NCBI RefSeq assembly: GCF_902825325.1
Contig: NZ_CADEAR010000003.1
Location: forward strand, 186,001-250,000
DNA length: 64,000 nucleotides
Reading direction: 5' to 3'
Source of the DNA: Brucella tritici
GTDB taxonomy: Bacteria; Pseudomonadota; Alphaproteobacteria; Rhizobiales; Rhizobiaceae
The position numbers and the translations under genes were made by a program. Every line of letters starts with the position of its first letter. Within the stretch, counting starts at the first letter, position 1. Shown piece by piece: positions 1-8,948 of the stretch. Below the pieces are notes generated by a model. It had not been told where the DNA came from, ran no database searches, and saw only the letters and a program-made list of their open reading frames with translations.

Positions 1-618
1 CTGTCGGTGGTTACGGCGGGTTTTGCTGTGCTGATTGCGGTTCCGCTTGCCTATATGCTGGCATGGCGCAAGCGGCGCTGGACTCCGATCCTCAACTTTG
101 CAGCCGAGATGCCTTACGCGCTGCCGGGCGTTGTGCTGGCAATCGCCTGTCTGCTGATGTTCTTAAAGCCACTGCCGGTGGTCGGTGTCAGCCTCTATAA
201 TACGCTCTGGATCATCCTGTTTGCCTATCTTGCGCGCTTCTTCGTGCTGGCGCTGCGGCCAACGGTGGCTGGCCTCCACCAGATCGACCGTGCGTTGGAA
301 GAAGCCGCGCGAGTGGCGGGAGCGGGGCTTTTCTACCGACTGCGGACTATTATATTTCCTCTTGTCGCGCCAGCGACGCTTGCAGGCGGCGTGCTCATTT
401 TCATGACCGCATTCTGTGAGCTGACGGTTTCAGCGCTACTATGGGCGTCGGGATCGGAAACGCTGGGCGTGGTGATGTTTTCTTTCGAACAGGCGGGCGA
501 TTCCGCCTATGCGGCTGCCATATCCATTCTGGCCGTTGCGGTGACATTCATGCTGATGCTTGCAACAAATCTGTTTGCGCGGCGTCTTCCAAACGGGGTG
601 CTGCCATGGCGCGACTGA
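1..618 (+). CDS. ABC transporter permease, Fe(III)/spermidine-type (3' part)
   Basis: C-terminal 205 residues of an inner-membrane permease; the reading frame is open from the first base, so the start lies outside the window. The protein has several hydrophobic segments and, near residues 92-120, a binding-protein-dependent permease signature (EAARVAGAG followed by the R-L-R-T-I-I-F-P-L stretch) which docks on the ATPase. It resembles the second half of FbpB-like two-module permeases for ferric iron. The stop codon overlaps the start of the ATPase gene by 13 bases, so the two are translated together. The substrate is inferred from family resemblance only; the binding protein is not in the window. 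Confidence 0.85.
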   Translation: MSVVTAGFAVLIAVPLAYMLAWRKRRWTPILNFAAEMPYALPGVVLAIACLLMFLKPLPVVGVSLYNTLWIILFAYLARFFVLALRPTVAGLHQIDRALEEAARVAGAGLFYRLRTIIFPLVAPATLAGGVLIFMTAFCELTVSALLWASGSETLGVVMFSFEQAGDSAYAAAISILAVAVTFMLMLATNLFARRLPNGVLPWRD

Positions 619-1721
619 AAATCGCTTCTGTTTCCAAGGCCTTCAACGAGTTTCAGGCCCTGTCTGAAGTGTCGCTTGATGTGAAGGACGGCGAGTTTGT
701 TGCCATTCTCGGACCATCCGGCTGCGGCAAGACCACGCTTTTGCGGATGATTGCAGGTTTTGAAGATGTTGACGGTGGCGAAATCCATATTGGTGACAGC
801 CGTGTTTCCCATGTTGACTGTAGCGTGCCACCTGAGAAGCGGCAGGTCGGGATCGTCTTCCAGAATTATGCGCTCTGGCCGCATATGACGGTCGCCGAGA
901 ATGTTGGCTATAGTCTGCGAGTGGCAAAAGTTGCCAAAGCTGAGCGCGAGGCCCGTGTGAAGCAAGCGCTGGCGCTGGTAGATCTTGACGGTTTCGGTGA
1001 TCGCCGTCCGGCCAATCTTTCGGGTGGTCAGCGGCAGCGTGTGGCTTTGGCCCGATGTCTGGTGGCAGCCCCTTCGCTGGTATTGTTTGACGAACCGCTT
1101 GCCAATCTCGATGTGCATTTGCGTGCTTCGATGGAAGACGAGTTTGCGGCTTTTCACAAGCGCACCGGTACGACGATTATCTACATCACGCATGATCAGG
1201 CCGAGGCCATGGCGCTTGCTGACCGGATTGCGGTTCTCGATCATGGCAAGCTTCAGCAGTTCGATACGCCGCGCAAGCTTTACGAGGAACCGGCCAGCGA
1301 AATGGTTGCGTCCTTCATCGCGCATGGCATGGTTCTGCCTGCGGAGGTAGTGTCTTTTGCGCAAGCGGGACATTGCGAGGCGCTGGTGCTGGGAAGCCGC
1401 GCGCAGGTGCGTTGTTCTGGCATTGAAATGCCGCGCGCCAACGCGCAGCTCTGCGTTCGCGCAGAAGATCTGGCATTGACCGAAACCGGCGGAATCCCTG
1501 TGCGGGTCAAGCGTTCGGTCTATCGCGGTGGCGGTTCGCGCATCGAGGCATCACCGCTGACAAAACCGGCTATTCACCTGCACTTTGAAGTGCGCGATCC
1601 GGTAAGACTGGAAGAAGGCGACGAGGTTCGCATCGCCATTCGCAGTGGCTGGATCATTCCCACCGATGAAATGCCGGTGAGAAAAGTCTCAACCGGCTTT
1701 CCAATCGGGAATAAGATCTGA
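606..1721 (+). CDS. ABC transporter ATP-binding protein, FbpC/PotA-like
   Basis: 371-residue ATPase energising the permease encoded just upstream (13-base overlap). Walker A GPSGCGKT is at residues 36-43; the signature LSGGQRQRVALAR, Walker B LVLFDEP and the switch motif THDQAEAM follow in the normal order. After about residue 240 a TOBE-like regulatory domain continues to the end, as in ferric-ion, polyamine and sugar importers. The ATG at 606 is chosen because it begins the conserved N-terminus; a longer in-frame extension would run far into the permease gene. Transport of Fe(III) is likely from the permease type but is an inference. Confidence 0.88.
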   Translation: MARLKIASVSKAFNEFQALSEVSLDVKDGEFVAILGPSGCGKTTLLRMIAGFEDVDGGEIHIGDSRVSHVDCSVPPEKRQVGIVFQNYALWPHMTVAENVGYSLRVAKVAKAEREARVKQALALVDLDGFGDRRPANLSGGQRQRVALARCLVAAPSLVLFDEPLANLDVHLRASMEDEFAAFHKRTGTTIIYITHDQAEAMALADRIAVLDHGKLQQFDTPRKLYEEPASEMVASFIAHGMVLPAEVVSFAQAGHCEALVLGSRAQVRCSGIEMPRANAQLCVRAEDLALTETGGIPVRVKRSVYRGGGSRIEASPLTKPAIHLHFEVRDPVRLEEGDEVRIAIRSGWIIPTDEMPVRKVSTGFPIGNKI

Positions 1722-1754
1722 AGCGCCAGGCAGAATGATAACAGCTTGAAGAGA

Positions 1755-1886
1755 CCCTCATCCTGAGGGGCTCCTTGAGCTTTGCGAAAGGAGCCGTCTC
1801 GAAGGACGAGGGGCGGTTTGCGTTTGCTGACGTGTTTTCCCTCGCCCTTCGAGACGCCGTTTTCAACGGCTCCTCAGGATGAGGAA
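1755..1886. repeat. Intergenic palindromic repeat, CCTCATCCTGAGG family, copy 1
   Basis: About 130 bases beginning CCCTCATCCTGAGG and ending with its complement (CCTCAGGATGAGG), with inner arms around TCTCGAAGGACGAGGG and CCCTTCGAGACG. A second copy with the same end and inner motifs is at 62577-62712. Elements of this form are widespread in intergenic DNA of Hyphomicrobiales. It lies between the ABC ATPase and the end of tex, where two transcripts converge, and could fold in RNA. Confidence 0.75.
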
Positions 1887-1913
1887 AAACGGGCGTTTTG
1901 GATAAGCGGCAGC

Positions 1914-4220
1914 TTATTTCTTCTTCATCGCTTCCAGAAGGGCTGCACCGAAGCCGCCGGTTGACGGCTGTTCCTGTTTGCGCGGAGCGAAGTTTTGCTT
2001 CTGTGCAGGTTTCGTGTCGCGCTGCGCGTTGTTACGCGGTGCTGGGGCTTCGCCACCATCTTTGCGCATTGTCAGGCCGATGCGCTTGCGTGGCACATCC
2101 ACTTCCGTCACACGCACTTTCACCACATCGCCAGCCTTGACCACTTCATGCGGGTCTTTGACGAAGCGGTCGGCGAGTTGCGAGACATGGACAAGTCCGT
2201 CCTGATGCACGCCGATATCGACGAATGCACCAAAGGCCGCGACATTGGTCACTGTGCCTTCGAGCATCATGCCGGGTTTCAGGTCCTTGATGTCATCGAT
2301 GCCGTCGGCAAAGGTCGCGGTCTTGAATTCAGGACGTGGATCGCGGCCCGGCTTGTCAAGTTCGGCAATGATGTCGCGCACGGTTGGCAGACCAAAACGC
2401 TCATCGACAAAGACGCGTGGATCAAGCGCCTTGAGCGCTACGCTATCGCCCATGAGGCTGCGCACATCGCGACCGCAGGCAGCAACGATTTTCTTGGCAA
2501 CGCCATAGGCTTCCGGGTGAACGGAAGACGCATCGAGCGGCTCTGTGCCGTTCGCAATACGCAGGAAGCCTGCGCATTGTTCAAACGCGCGGTTGCCGAG
2601 GCGCGCGACTTTCAAAAGTTCCTTGCGGTTCTTGAAAGCACCGGCGTCATCGCGATGTGCAACAATTGCTTCGGCGAGAGACTTTCCCAGACCCGACACA
2701 CGCGCCAGCAGCGAAGCAGAAGCCGTGTTGAGATCAACGCCGACCGCGTTCACGGCATCTTCGACCACCGCATCGAGCGAACGCGCCAGACGCGATTGAT
2801 CGACATCATGCTGATACTGACCAACGCCGATGGATTTCGGTTCGATCTTCACGAGTTCCGCCAAAGGGTCCTGCAGGCGGCGGGCGATGGAAACGGCACC
2901 GCGCAGCGATACGTCGAGCTGCGGAAATTCGTTCGCTGCGGCTTCTGACGCCGAATAGACTGATGCACCTGCTTCCGACACGATGACTTTCAGTGGTTTT
3001 GGCGCTGGAAGGTCGTTGAGCATATCCACGACGAGCCGTTCGGTTTCGCGGCTGCCTGTGCCGTTGCCGATGGCAATCAGCTCGATCTTGTGTTTGCGGA
3101 TCAGGCTTGCAAGCTCGGCCTGGGTGCCGCGCACATCGTTCTTTGGCGGGAATGGATAGACCGTGGTGGTGTCGAGCAGTTTGCCAGTGCCATCGACGAT
3201 TGCGACTTTCACGCCGGTGCGGATGCCTGGATCGAGGCCCATGGTGGCGCGGGAGCCTGCAGGGGCGGCTAACAGCAGGTCCTTGAGGTTGCGGGCGAAG
3301 ACGTTGATGGCTTCTTCCTCGGCGCGTTCACGCAGGTCGCGCATGAGATCAAGTGACAACGAGAGCGAAAGTTTGACGCGCCACGCCCAGCCTGCAACTT
3401 CCATCAGCCAGCGGTCGCCGGGCAGGGTTGCGCCGATATTATAGGCGGCTGCAATTTTACGTTCGACCGGCTTTACAGGTGAGGTGTCGTCGGTGTCGAT
3501 TTCAATGTCGAGCGACAGAAAATCCTCGTTGCGACCGCGCAGCATGGCCAGAGCGCGGTGGCCTGCAACATTTGCCCAGCGCTCGGAATGGTCGAAATAA
3601 TCTGAGAACTTTGCGCCTGCCTCCTGTTTGCCATCGACAACGCGCGAGCGCAGTACGGCGCGATCTTTGAGATAGTTGCGCAGATTGCCGATCAGTTCGG
3701 CGTTTTCAGCAAAGCCTTCGGCGATGATGTCGCGCGCGCCTTCAAGGGCTGCTTTCACATCTGCAACTTCACCGGTGACATATTGCGCAGCAATCTCTGC
3801 GGGGACCAGCCTGCGGTCGGTGAGAATGGCTTCGGCAAGCGGTCCAAGACCGCGTTCGCGGGCGATCTCCGCTTTGGTGCGGCGCTTGGGCTTGTAGGGA
3901 AGATAAAGATCTTCAAGCTCGGCCTTGGTCTGAACGCCTGCGATCTTAAGTTCAAGCTCAGGCGTGAGCTTTCCCTGGCCGCCGATCGATTCCATGATCG
4001 AGGTGCGGCGTGTTTCAAGTTCGCGCAGATAGGCGAGGCGTTCGGAAAGCTGACGCAATTGCGTGTCATCAAGCCCGCCGGTGACTTCCTTGCGGTAACG
4101 GGCGACGAAAGGTACTGTCGCGCCTTCGTCCAGCAAGCCGATTGCTGCCAGTGCCTGATCCGGCTTTGTGTTGATTTCCGCCGCGATGATCCCGGCAATG
4201 CGCTTGGTAATGTCCGCCAT
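1914..4220 (-). CDS. tex: Tex family RNA-binding transcription accessory protein
   Basis: 768-residue cytoplasmic protein. The N-terminal Tex helical region is followed by the YqgF/RNase H-like domain (around residues 325-455, [15 protein letters not shown]), a helix-hairpin-helix segment ([20 protein letters not shown]) and, near residues 645-715, an S1 RNA-binding domain ([21 protein letters not shown]). The tail is rich in Pro, Gln and Lys. Tex proteins bind nucleic acid and affect transcription and stress tolerance, but the biochemical role is not settled. The ATG at 4220 is preferred over an upstream TTG at 4238 because it begins the conserved MADITKRIA stretch. It is a single-gene unit converging on the ABC cluster. 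Confidence 0.93.
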   Translation of the reverse strand: MADITKRIAGIIAAEINTKPDQALAAIGLLDEGATVPFVARYRKEVTGGLDDTQLRQLSERLAYLRELETRRTSIMESIGGQGKLTPELELKIAGVQTKAELEDLYLPYKPKRRTKAEIARERGLGPLAEAILTDRRLVPAEIAAQYVTGEVADVKAALEGARDIIAEGFAENAELIGNLRNYLKDRAVLRSRVVDGKQEAGAKFSDYFDHSERWANVAGHRALAMLRGRNEDFLSLDIEIDTDDTSPVKPVERKIAAAYNIGATLPGDRWLMEVAGWAWRVKLSLSLSLDLMRDLRERAEEEAINVFARNLKDLLLAAPAGSRATMGLDPGIRTGVKVAIVDGTGKLLDTTTVYPFPPKNDVRGTQAELASLIRKHKIELIAIGNGTGSRETERLVVDMLNDLPAPKPLKVIVSEAGASVYSASEAAANEFPQLDVSLRGAVSIARRLQDPLAELVKIEPKSIGVGQYQHDVDQSRLARSLDAVVEDAVNAVGVDLNTASASLLARVSGLGKSLAEAIVAHRDDAGAFKNRKELLKVARLGNRAFEQCAGFLRIANGTEPLDASSVHPEAYGVAKKIVAACGRDVRSLMGDSVALKALDPRVFVDERFGLPTVRDIIAELDKPGRDPRPEFKTATFADGIDDIKDLKPGMMLEGTVTNVAAFGAFVDIGVHQDGLVHVSQLADRFVKDPHEVVKAGDVVKVRVTEVDVPRKRIGLTMRKDGGEAPAPRNNAQRDTKPAQKQNFAPRKQEQPSTGGFGAALLEAMKKK

Positions 4221-4391
4221 GTAATTTCCAATTCTCAACTGTCACGCCGAACATAGTCGGATGTCGGTTCGGCGCAATCAAGGCAGTAACGACGTTCCAC
4301 AGGAAAGGCTTCGGTTTTCCCGTTCACGGCGATGTGAACGAGCGGCCTCTTTTTAAATCGGATTCAATCAATACTTATATCGGGAAATGAC

Positions 4392-4401
4392 GATACGTAT
4401 C
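4392..4401. promoter_or_regulatory. Perfect palindrome GATACGTATC before the ArsR-type gene
   Basis: A 10-base perfect palindrome 23 bases before the ATG at 4425. Its position fits an operator at which the ArsR-type repressor could control itself and the reductase gene downstream. The assignment is inferred from symmetry and position. Confidence 0.4.
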
Positions 4402-4424
4402 AGAAGATCAGCGAGGTGACTGCG

Positions 4425-4733
4425 ATGTCGGATGTTCAGCCTATACCATTGGACGAGATACTCAAGGCGCTCGCTAATCCTGTGCGTCTTGACATTTTGA
4501 GCTGGCTCAAGGAACCGGAGAACCATTTCTCTGGTCAGCACATGCCTCTGGAGATGGGCGTGTGCGCGGGCCAGTTCGAACGGTGCGGCCTCTCCCAGTC
4601 GTCCGTTTCTGCCCATTTGTCTGTGCTGACGAAAGCGGGTCTGATTACGCCCCATCGCGTCGGCCAATGGACCTTCTACAAACGCGATGAGGAGGCGATA
4701 GCCGCCTTGCTCAAATCACTGTCCGATCTTTAA
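4425..4733 (+). CDS. ArsR-family winged-helix regulator
   Basis: 102-residue DNA-binding protein with the ArsR core: LANPVRLDILSWL forms the first helices and LSQSSVSAHLSVLTKAGL the helix-turn-helix recognition region, followed by the wing (GQWTFYKRDE). An unusual stretch between these helices (about residues 31-54) holds two cysteines, Cys47 and Cys54, just ahead of the recognition helix, which could sense thiol-reactive compounds. The ATG at 4425 is chosen because a GCGAGG ribosome site lies at good distance; a GTG nine bases earlier is too close to it. It precedes the Old Yellow Enzyme gene by 42 bases in the same direction and probably represses it. Confidence 0.87.
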   Translation: MSDVQPIPLDEILKALANPVRLDILSWLKEPENHFSGQHMPLEMGVCAGQFERCGLSQSSVSAHLSVLTKAGLITPHRVGQWTFYKRDEEAIAALLKSLSDL

Positions 4734-4775
4734 TCCATCCTGAAACGATCTTTCCCACTTGAAGGAAATGCATCC

Positions 4776-5891
4776 ATGGCCACATTGTTCGATCCAGTCA
4801 CCATCGGTGATTTAAAGCTTGCTAATCGCATCGTCATGGCCCCCCTGACGCGCAATCGCTCGCCCCGCGCTGTGCCAAACGACCTCAACGTCACCTATTA
4901 TGAACAGCGCGCAAGTGCTGGTCTCATCATCACCGAGGCAACGCCGATCAGCCATCAGGGGCAGGGCTATGCCGATGTGCCGGGTCTTTACTCCGATGAG
5001 CAGCTTGCTGGCTGGAAGCGTGTAACCGACGCTGTTCATAGCGCAGGCGGCAAGATCGTCGTGCAGATGTGGCATGTGGGCCGTATTTCGCACGACAGCC
5101 TGCAGCCAAATGGCGGCAAGCCAGTAGCGCCTTCGGCCATCACGGCCAAGTCGAAGACCTATCTCGTGCATCCGGACGGCACCGGCGAATTTGCGCCGAC
5201 GTCCGAACCACGTGCACTGGACAAGAGCGAGCTTCCGGAAATCGTCGCCACCTATGCCAAGGCTGCGAAGGATGCTGTTGAAGTGGCTGGTTTTGACGGC
5301 GTCGAAATTCACGCTGCAAACGGCTATCTGATCGACCAGTTCCTGCGTTCGGGCAGCAATCACCGCACCGATGAATATGGTGGCTCGATTGAAAACCGTG
5401 CTCGCTTCCTGTTCGAAGTCGTTGACGCTGTGACGAAGGCGGTCGGTGCTGGAAAGGTTGGTATCCGTCTTTCGCCAGTGACGCCTGCCAACGATGCATC
5501 GGATTCCGATCCGCAGCCGCTGTTTGACTATGTGCTCGAAAAGCTTGCCTCATACGGTCTTGCATATGTTCACATCATCGAAGGTGCGACCGGCGGCCCA
5601 CGCGATTTCCAGCAGGGTCCGCAGCCATTCGATTATGCGCGTCTCAAGCAGGTTTATCGCGATGCCGGTGGCGAAGCTGCCTGGATGGTTAATAATGGCT
5701 ATGATCGCGAACTGGCTGAACAGGAAATCGAAAGCGGCCGCGCTGATGTGGTTGCCTTTGGCAAACCGTTCATCTCAAATCCTGATCTTGTCCGTCGTTT
5801 GAAGGACAATTCACCACTCAACGAGCTGGATCAGCAGCATATGTATGGCGGTGGCGCCAAGGGTTACACGGATTATCCGATCCTTGCTTAG
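4776..5891 (+). CDS. Old Yellow Enzyme family alkene reductase (NemA-like)
   Basis: 371-residue FMN-dependent NAD(P)H oxidoreductase with a TIM-barrel fold. Family motifs are clear: the N-terminal VTIGDLKLANRIVMAPLTRNR, the active-site region VQMWHVGRISH near residue 100, His179 and Asn182 in VEIHAANGYLIDQF, and DEYGGSIENRARF, which holds the flavin phosphate. Such enzymes reduce the C=C bond of enones, maleimides and nitrate esters and are often electrophile-induced. The upstream ArsR-type gene with two cysteines fits that mode of control. The exact substrate cannot be told; NemA is used only for resemblance. Confidence 0.92.
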   Translation: MATLFDPVTIGDLKLANRIVMAPLTRNRSPRAVPNDLNVTYYEQRASAGLIITEATPISHQGQGYADVPGLYSDEQLAGWKRVTDAVHSAGGKIVVQMWHVGRISHDSLQPNGGKPVAPSAITAKSKTYLVHPDGTGEFAPTSEPRALDKSELPEIVATYAKAAKDAVEVAGFDGVEIHAANGYLIDQFLRSGSNHRTDEYGGSIENRARFLFEVVDAVTKAVGAGKVGIRLSPVTPANDASDSDPQPLFDYVLEKLASYGLAYVHIIEGATGGPRDFQQGPQPFDYARLKQVYRDAGGEAAWMVNNGYDRELAEQEIESGRADVVAFGKPFISNPDLVRRLKDNSPLNELDQQHMYGGGAKGYTDYPILA

Positions 5892-6034
5892 GGTCTGTTC
5901 CTAAAGCCGCCATGCCGGTCTGCAATTGGCAATTTGTCTGCGTTCCGATGCTCATGTACCCAAAAGTACACTCCGCTTCGGTACTCGAAAATCACCATTT
6001 TCGCCACGACCTGCCGCTTTTTGATTCAGACACT
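5888..6034. repeat. ~145-base interspersed repeat, copy 1 of 3
   Basis: Shares long stretches with 39486-39630 and 53943-54090: GCCATGCCGG-TCTGCAA near the left, GTGCTCATG then ACACTCCGCT-CGGT in the middle, AATCACCATTTTCGCC and CCTGCCGCTTTTTGA near the right. The ends are imperfect inverted repeats. It has no open frame and follows the reductase stop codon directly. It may be a Brucella-type palindromic repeat, but I cannot match it to a named family with certainty. Confidence 0.8.
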
Positions 6035-6046
6035 TAATCATAAAAT

Positions 6047-6078
6047 AAAAAAGCTCGGCGAATTGCCGGGCTTTTTTT
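6047..6078. terminator. Bidirectional rho-independent terminator
   Basis: A-tract, stem AAAGC-CGGC / GCCG-GCTTT with a small loop, then a T-tract. It sits between the convergent reductase and Lrp-type genes and can serve both. Confidence 0.8.
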
Positions 6079-6079
6079 A

Positions 6080-6517
6080 TTAAAGACGCGCGCGCGTTGA
6101 TCGCGGCGTTGCCAGCAGAAGATTGGTTTCGCTGGCCTTGATGCCCGGCACCAGCCTGATGCGACGCAACACGGCATCAAAATCGGTGAGCGTGGCAGCG
6201 CCCAGTTCCACCACAAGGTCGAAACGGCCATTGGTGGTGTGGACGGCTGAAACTTCCGAAAAACCGCCAAGCGCCTTCACGACACGGTCGGCGACATTGC
6301 CTTCGATTTCGATCATCATGATACCGCGTACCGGCAGATCGACCGCATCGGACCGCAGGATCACTGTATAGCCGATGATGTCACCGGAATTTTCCAGGCG
6401 CTCCATGCGCGCTCGCACGGTGGCTCGCGAAACGCCGAGATCGATTGCAATATCCGAAATGCTGCGTCGTCCATTGTGGCGCAAAAGCGTAATCAGCTTT
6501 TCATCCAGATCGTCCAT
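6080..6517 (-). CDS. Lrp/AsnC-family regulator, probably of arginine catabolism
   Basis: 145-residue regulator. The N-terminal helix-turn-helix (LDEKLITLLRHNGRRSISDIAIDLGVSRATVRARMERL) is followed by a RAM ligand-binding domain ending in SETNLLLATPRS. The start at 6517 follows a GGAG ribosome site; an upstream in-frame start is less likely. It is transcribed divergently from arginase and ornithine cyclodeaminase over about 130 bases, the arrangement seen when an Lrp-type protein activates an amino acid catabolic operon in response to its substrate. A direct repeat GCCAATCCG at 6537 and 6575 in that gap is a candidate site. Role inferred from context. Confidence 0.87.
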   Translation of the reverse strand: MDDLDEKLITLLRHNGRRSISDIAIDLGVSRATVRARMERLENSGDIIGYTVILRSDAVDLPVRGIMMIEIEGNVADRVVKALGGFSEVSAVHTTNGRFDLVVELGAATLTDFDAVLRRIRLVPGIKASETNLLLATPRSTRARL

Positions 6518-6648
6518 GTTTTCTCCATTTTGAAAAGCCAATCCGACATTCTGATAAACCAAACCGTTAAAATTGCCAATCCGGTTGCTTCACATCGCCA
6601 AGCGTAAATGGTCAATCTATGACAATAATTTCTCTGGAGTAGCACTTT

Positions 6649-7569
6649 ATGCATTGCAAGATTTTGGGATTGCCGGTTCAAGAAGGCACAGGTCGTCTGG
6701 GCTGCAATATGGGCCCCGACGGTTATCGTGCCGCTGGTATTGCGGATGCAATTCGCGAGCTCGGCCACGAGTTTACCGATCTCGGCAATTTGGCCCCGGC
6801 TGAACTGCGCCCGCTGACTCATCCCAATCCTGTAATCAAGGCTTTGCCGCAGGCTGTTGCCTGGATTGAAGCAATTAGTGAAGCCGCTTATCGTGAAAGC
6901 GAAGAGGGTTTTCCGATCTTCCTCGGCGGGGATCATCTGCTCGCAGCAGGTACCGTTCCGGGCATCGCACGTCGTGCCGCTGAAAAGGGTCGCAAGCAAT
7001 TTGTGCTGTGGCTGGATGCGCATACGGATTTCCATACTCTGGAAACGACGGGCAGCGGCAATCTGCATGGCACGCCTGTTGCCTATTACACGGGACAAAA
7101 GGGCTTTGAGGGTTATTTCCCGGCTCTGGCAGCACCGATTGATCCCGCCAATGTTTGCATGATGGGTATTCGCAGTGTTGATCTGGCAGAACGTACTGCG
7201 ATCAAGCAGACCGAAGTTGCCGTCTATGACATGCGCCTCATCGATGAGCATGGTGTGGCAGCCCTGTTGCGCCGCTTCCTGCAGCGCGTGAAGGACGAAA
7301 ACGGCCTTCTGCACGTCAGCCTCGATGTCGATTTCCTTGAGCCGTCGATTGCGCCCGCTGTCGGCACCACGGTTCCGGGCGGTGCGACCTTCCGTGAAGC
7401 GCATCTCATCATGGAAATGCTGCATGACAGCGATCTGGTGACGAGCCTTGATCTCGTCGAGCTGAACCCGTTTCTCGATGAACGCGGACGTACCGCTACT
7501 GTGATGGTCGACCTGATGGCGAGCTTGCTGGGCCGCAGCGTCATGGATCGCCCAACCATCAATTACTGA
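6649..7569 (+). CDS. rocF: Arginase
   Basis: 306-residue manganese enzyme hydrolysing L-arginine to L-ornithine and urea. The metal ligands are all present: His96 in GGDHLLAAG, Asp123, His125 and Asp127 in DAHTDFH, and Asp226 and Asp228 in SLDVDFLEPS. The length is normal for the family. The ATG follows CTGGAG. It lies 130 bases upstream of the ornithine cyclodeaminase gene, separated by a short palindromic repeat, so the pair converts arginine to proline. The divergent Lrp-type regulator probably controls both. Confidence 0.95.
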   Translation: MHCKILGLPVQEGTGRLGCNMGPDGYRAAGIADAIRELGHEFTDLGNLAPAELRPLTHPNPVIKALPQAVAWIEAISEAAYRESEEGFPIFLGGDHLLAAGTVPGIARRAAEKGRKQFVLWLDAHTDFHTLETTGSGNLHGTPVAYYTGQKGFEGYFPALAAPIDPANVCMMGIRSVDLAERTAIKQTEVAVYDMRLIDEHGVAALLRRFLQRVKDENGLLHVSLDVDFLEPSIAPAVGTTVPGGATFREAHLIMEMLHDSDLVTSLDLVELNPFLDERGRTATVMVDLMASLLGRSVMDRPTINY

Positions 7570-7642
7570 AATCAGGAGGCCGCATTCGTAAAGCGCCGGA
7601 TGGGTTCATCCGGTGGTAGAATGCTCAAGCTATTTGTATTAC

Positions 7643-7686
7643 GCGCATCTTGTTCCGAAAACCGCTTCGCACTTTTCGGGATGCGC
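7643..7686 (+). repeat. Short palindromic element, (T)CCGAAAACCG-TTTTCGG family
   Basis: GCGCAT and ATGCGC ends enclose CCGAAAACCG and ACTTTTCGG. The same design occurs at 27724-27769, 39152-39195, 40803-40849 and 57198-57241. It lies within the arginase/cyclodeaminase spacer and could form a hairpin in the shared mRNA. Confidence 0.7.
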
Positions 7687-7699
7687 TCAAGGAGCAATA

Positions 7700-8776
7700 A
7701 TGACCCAACCAAACCTCAATATCGTCCCCTTCGTCAGCGTCGATCATATGATGAAGCTGGTGCTGTCCGTTGGCGTGGAAACCTTCCTCAAGGAACTCGC
7801 CGACTATGTCGAAGAAGATTTCCGCCGCTGGGAAAACTTCGATAAGACGCCGCGTGTGGCTTCGCACTCGAAGGAAGGCGTGATTGAGCTGATGCCGACG
7901 AGCGACGGTACGCTCTACGGCTTCAAATATGTGAATGGCCACCCGAAGAACACGCGTGAAGGTCTCCAGACCGTTACGGCATTCGGCGTTCTTGCCGATG
8001 TGGGCAGCGGCTATCCGATGCTGCTGACCGAAATGACCATCCTCACCGCACTGCGCACTGCCGCGACTTCGGCAGTTGCTGCAAAGCATCTGGCCCCGAA
8101 GAATTCCAGCACGATGGCCATCATCGGCAATGGCGCGCAGAGTGAATTCCAGGCGCTGGCTTTCAAGGCGCTGCTCGGCGTCGACAAGCTGCGTCTCTAC
8201 GACCTTGATCCGGAAGCGACTGCCAAGTGCATGCGCAACCTGCAGGGCGCCGGTTTCAACATCGTTGCCTGCAAGACAGTCGAAGAGGCTGTCGAGGGTG
8301 CGGACATCATCACGACCGTGACCGCTGACAAGGCCAATGCGACGATCCTGACCGACAACATGGTTGGCGCTGGTGTGCACATCAATGCGGTTGGCGGCGA
8401 TTGCCCCGGCAAGACGGAACTGCACGGCGATATTCTGCGTCGTTCCGACATCTTCGTCGAATATCCGCCGCAGACCCGCATCGAAGGCGAAATCCAGCAG
8501 CTGCCAGAAGATTATCCGGTCAAGGAGCTTTGGGAAGTCATCACCGGCAAGATCGCCGGACGCAACGATGCCCGCCAGATTACGCTGTTCGATTCGGTCG
8601 GCTTTGCGACAGAGGATTTTTCGGCTCTACGCTATGTGCGTGACAAGCTGAAGGACACCGGCTTCTACGAAAAGCTGGATCTTCTTGCCGATCCAGATGA
8701 GCCGCGGGATCTCTACGGCATGCTGCTGCGTCACGAAAAGCTGCTGGAAGGCGAAAAGACCAAGCCAGCGGCCTGA
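7700..8776 (+). CDS. Ornithine cyclodeaminase
   Basis: 358-residue NAD-dependent enzyme of the OCD/mu-crystallin family, converting L-ornithine to L-proline and ammonia. The central Rossmann motif (MAIIGNGAQSEFQALAF) and the conserved RTAATSAVAAKHL stretch before it are plain. The C-terminal part (DSVGFATEDFSALRYV) is typical of true cyclodeaminases rather than alanine dehydrogenase relatives. The ATG at 7700 follows a GGAG ribosome site six bases upstream; an earlier in-frame start lies in the repeat element and is not credible. It forms the second step after arginase. Confidence 0.93.
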   Translation: MTQPNLNIVPFVSVDHMMKLVLSVGVETFLKELADYVEEDFRRWENFDKTPRVASHSKEGVIELMPTSDGTLYGFKYVNGHPKNTREGLQTVTAFGVLADVGSGYPMLLTEMTILTALRTAATSAVAAKHLAPKNSSTMAIIGNGAQSEFQALAFKALLGVDKLRLYDLDPEATAKCMRNLQGAGFNIVACKTVEEAVEGADIITTVTADKANATILTDNMVGAGVHINAVGGDCPGKTELHGDILRRSDIFVEYPPQTRIEGEIQQLPEDYPVKELWEVITGKIAGRNDARQITLFDSVGFATEDFSALRYVRDKLKDTGFYEKLDLLADPDEPRDLYGMLLRHEKLLEGEKTKPAA

Positions 8777-8948
8777 TCCGATCTTTTGACCAGCTTCCAC
8801 TTTTGGAAGATGGGCTCTACCTGTTGCAACCCTGCCGCGCTTGATGCTCGGCGGGGTCGAACTGTCGCAATCAATGCGATAAATCCTTGGTGCCGTGCGC
8901 GATTTCCATTATTGCAGGATGTGATTTCTGTGATGGGGTGCATTGGGC

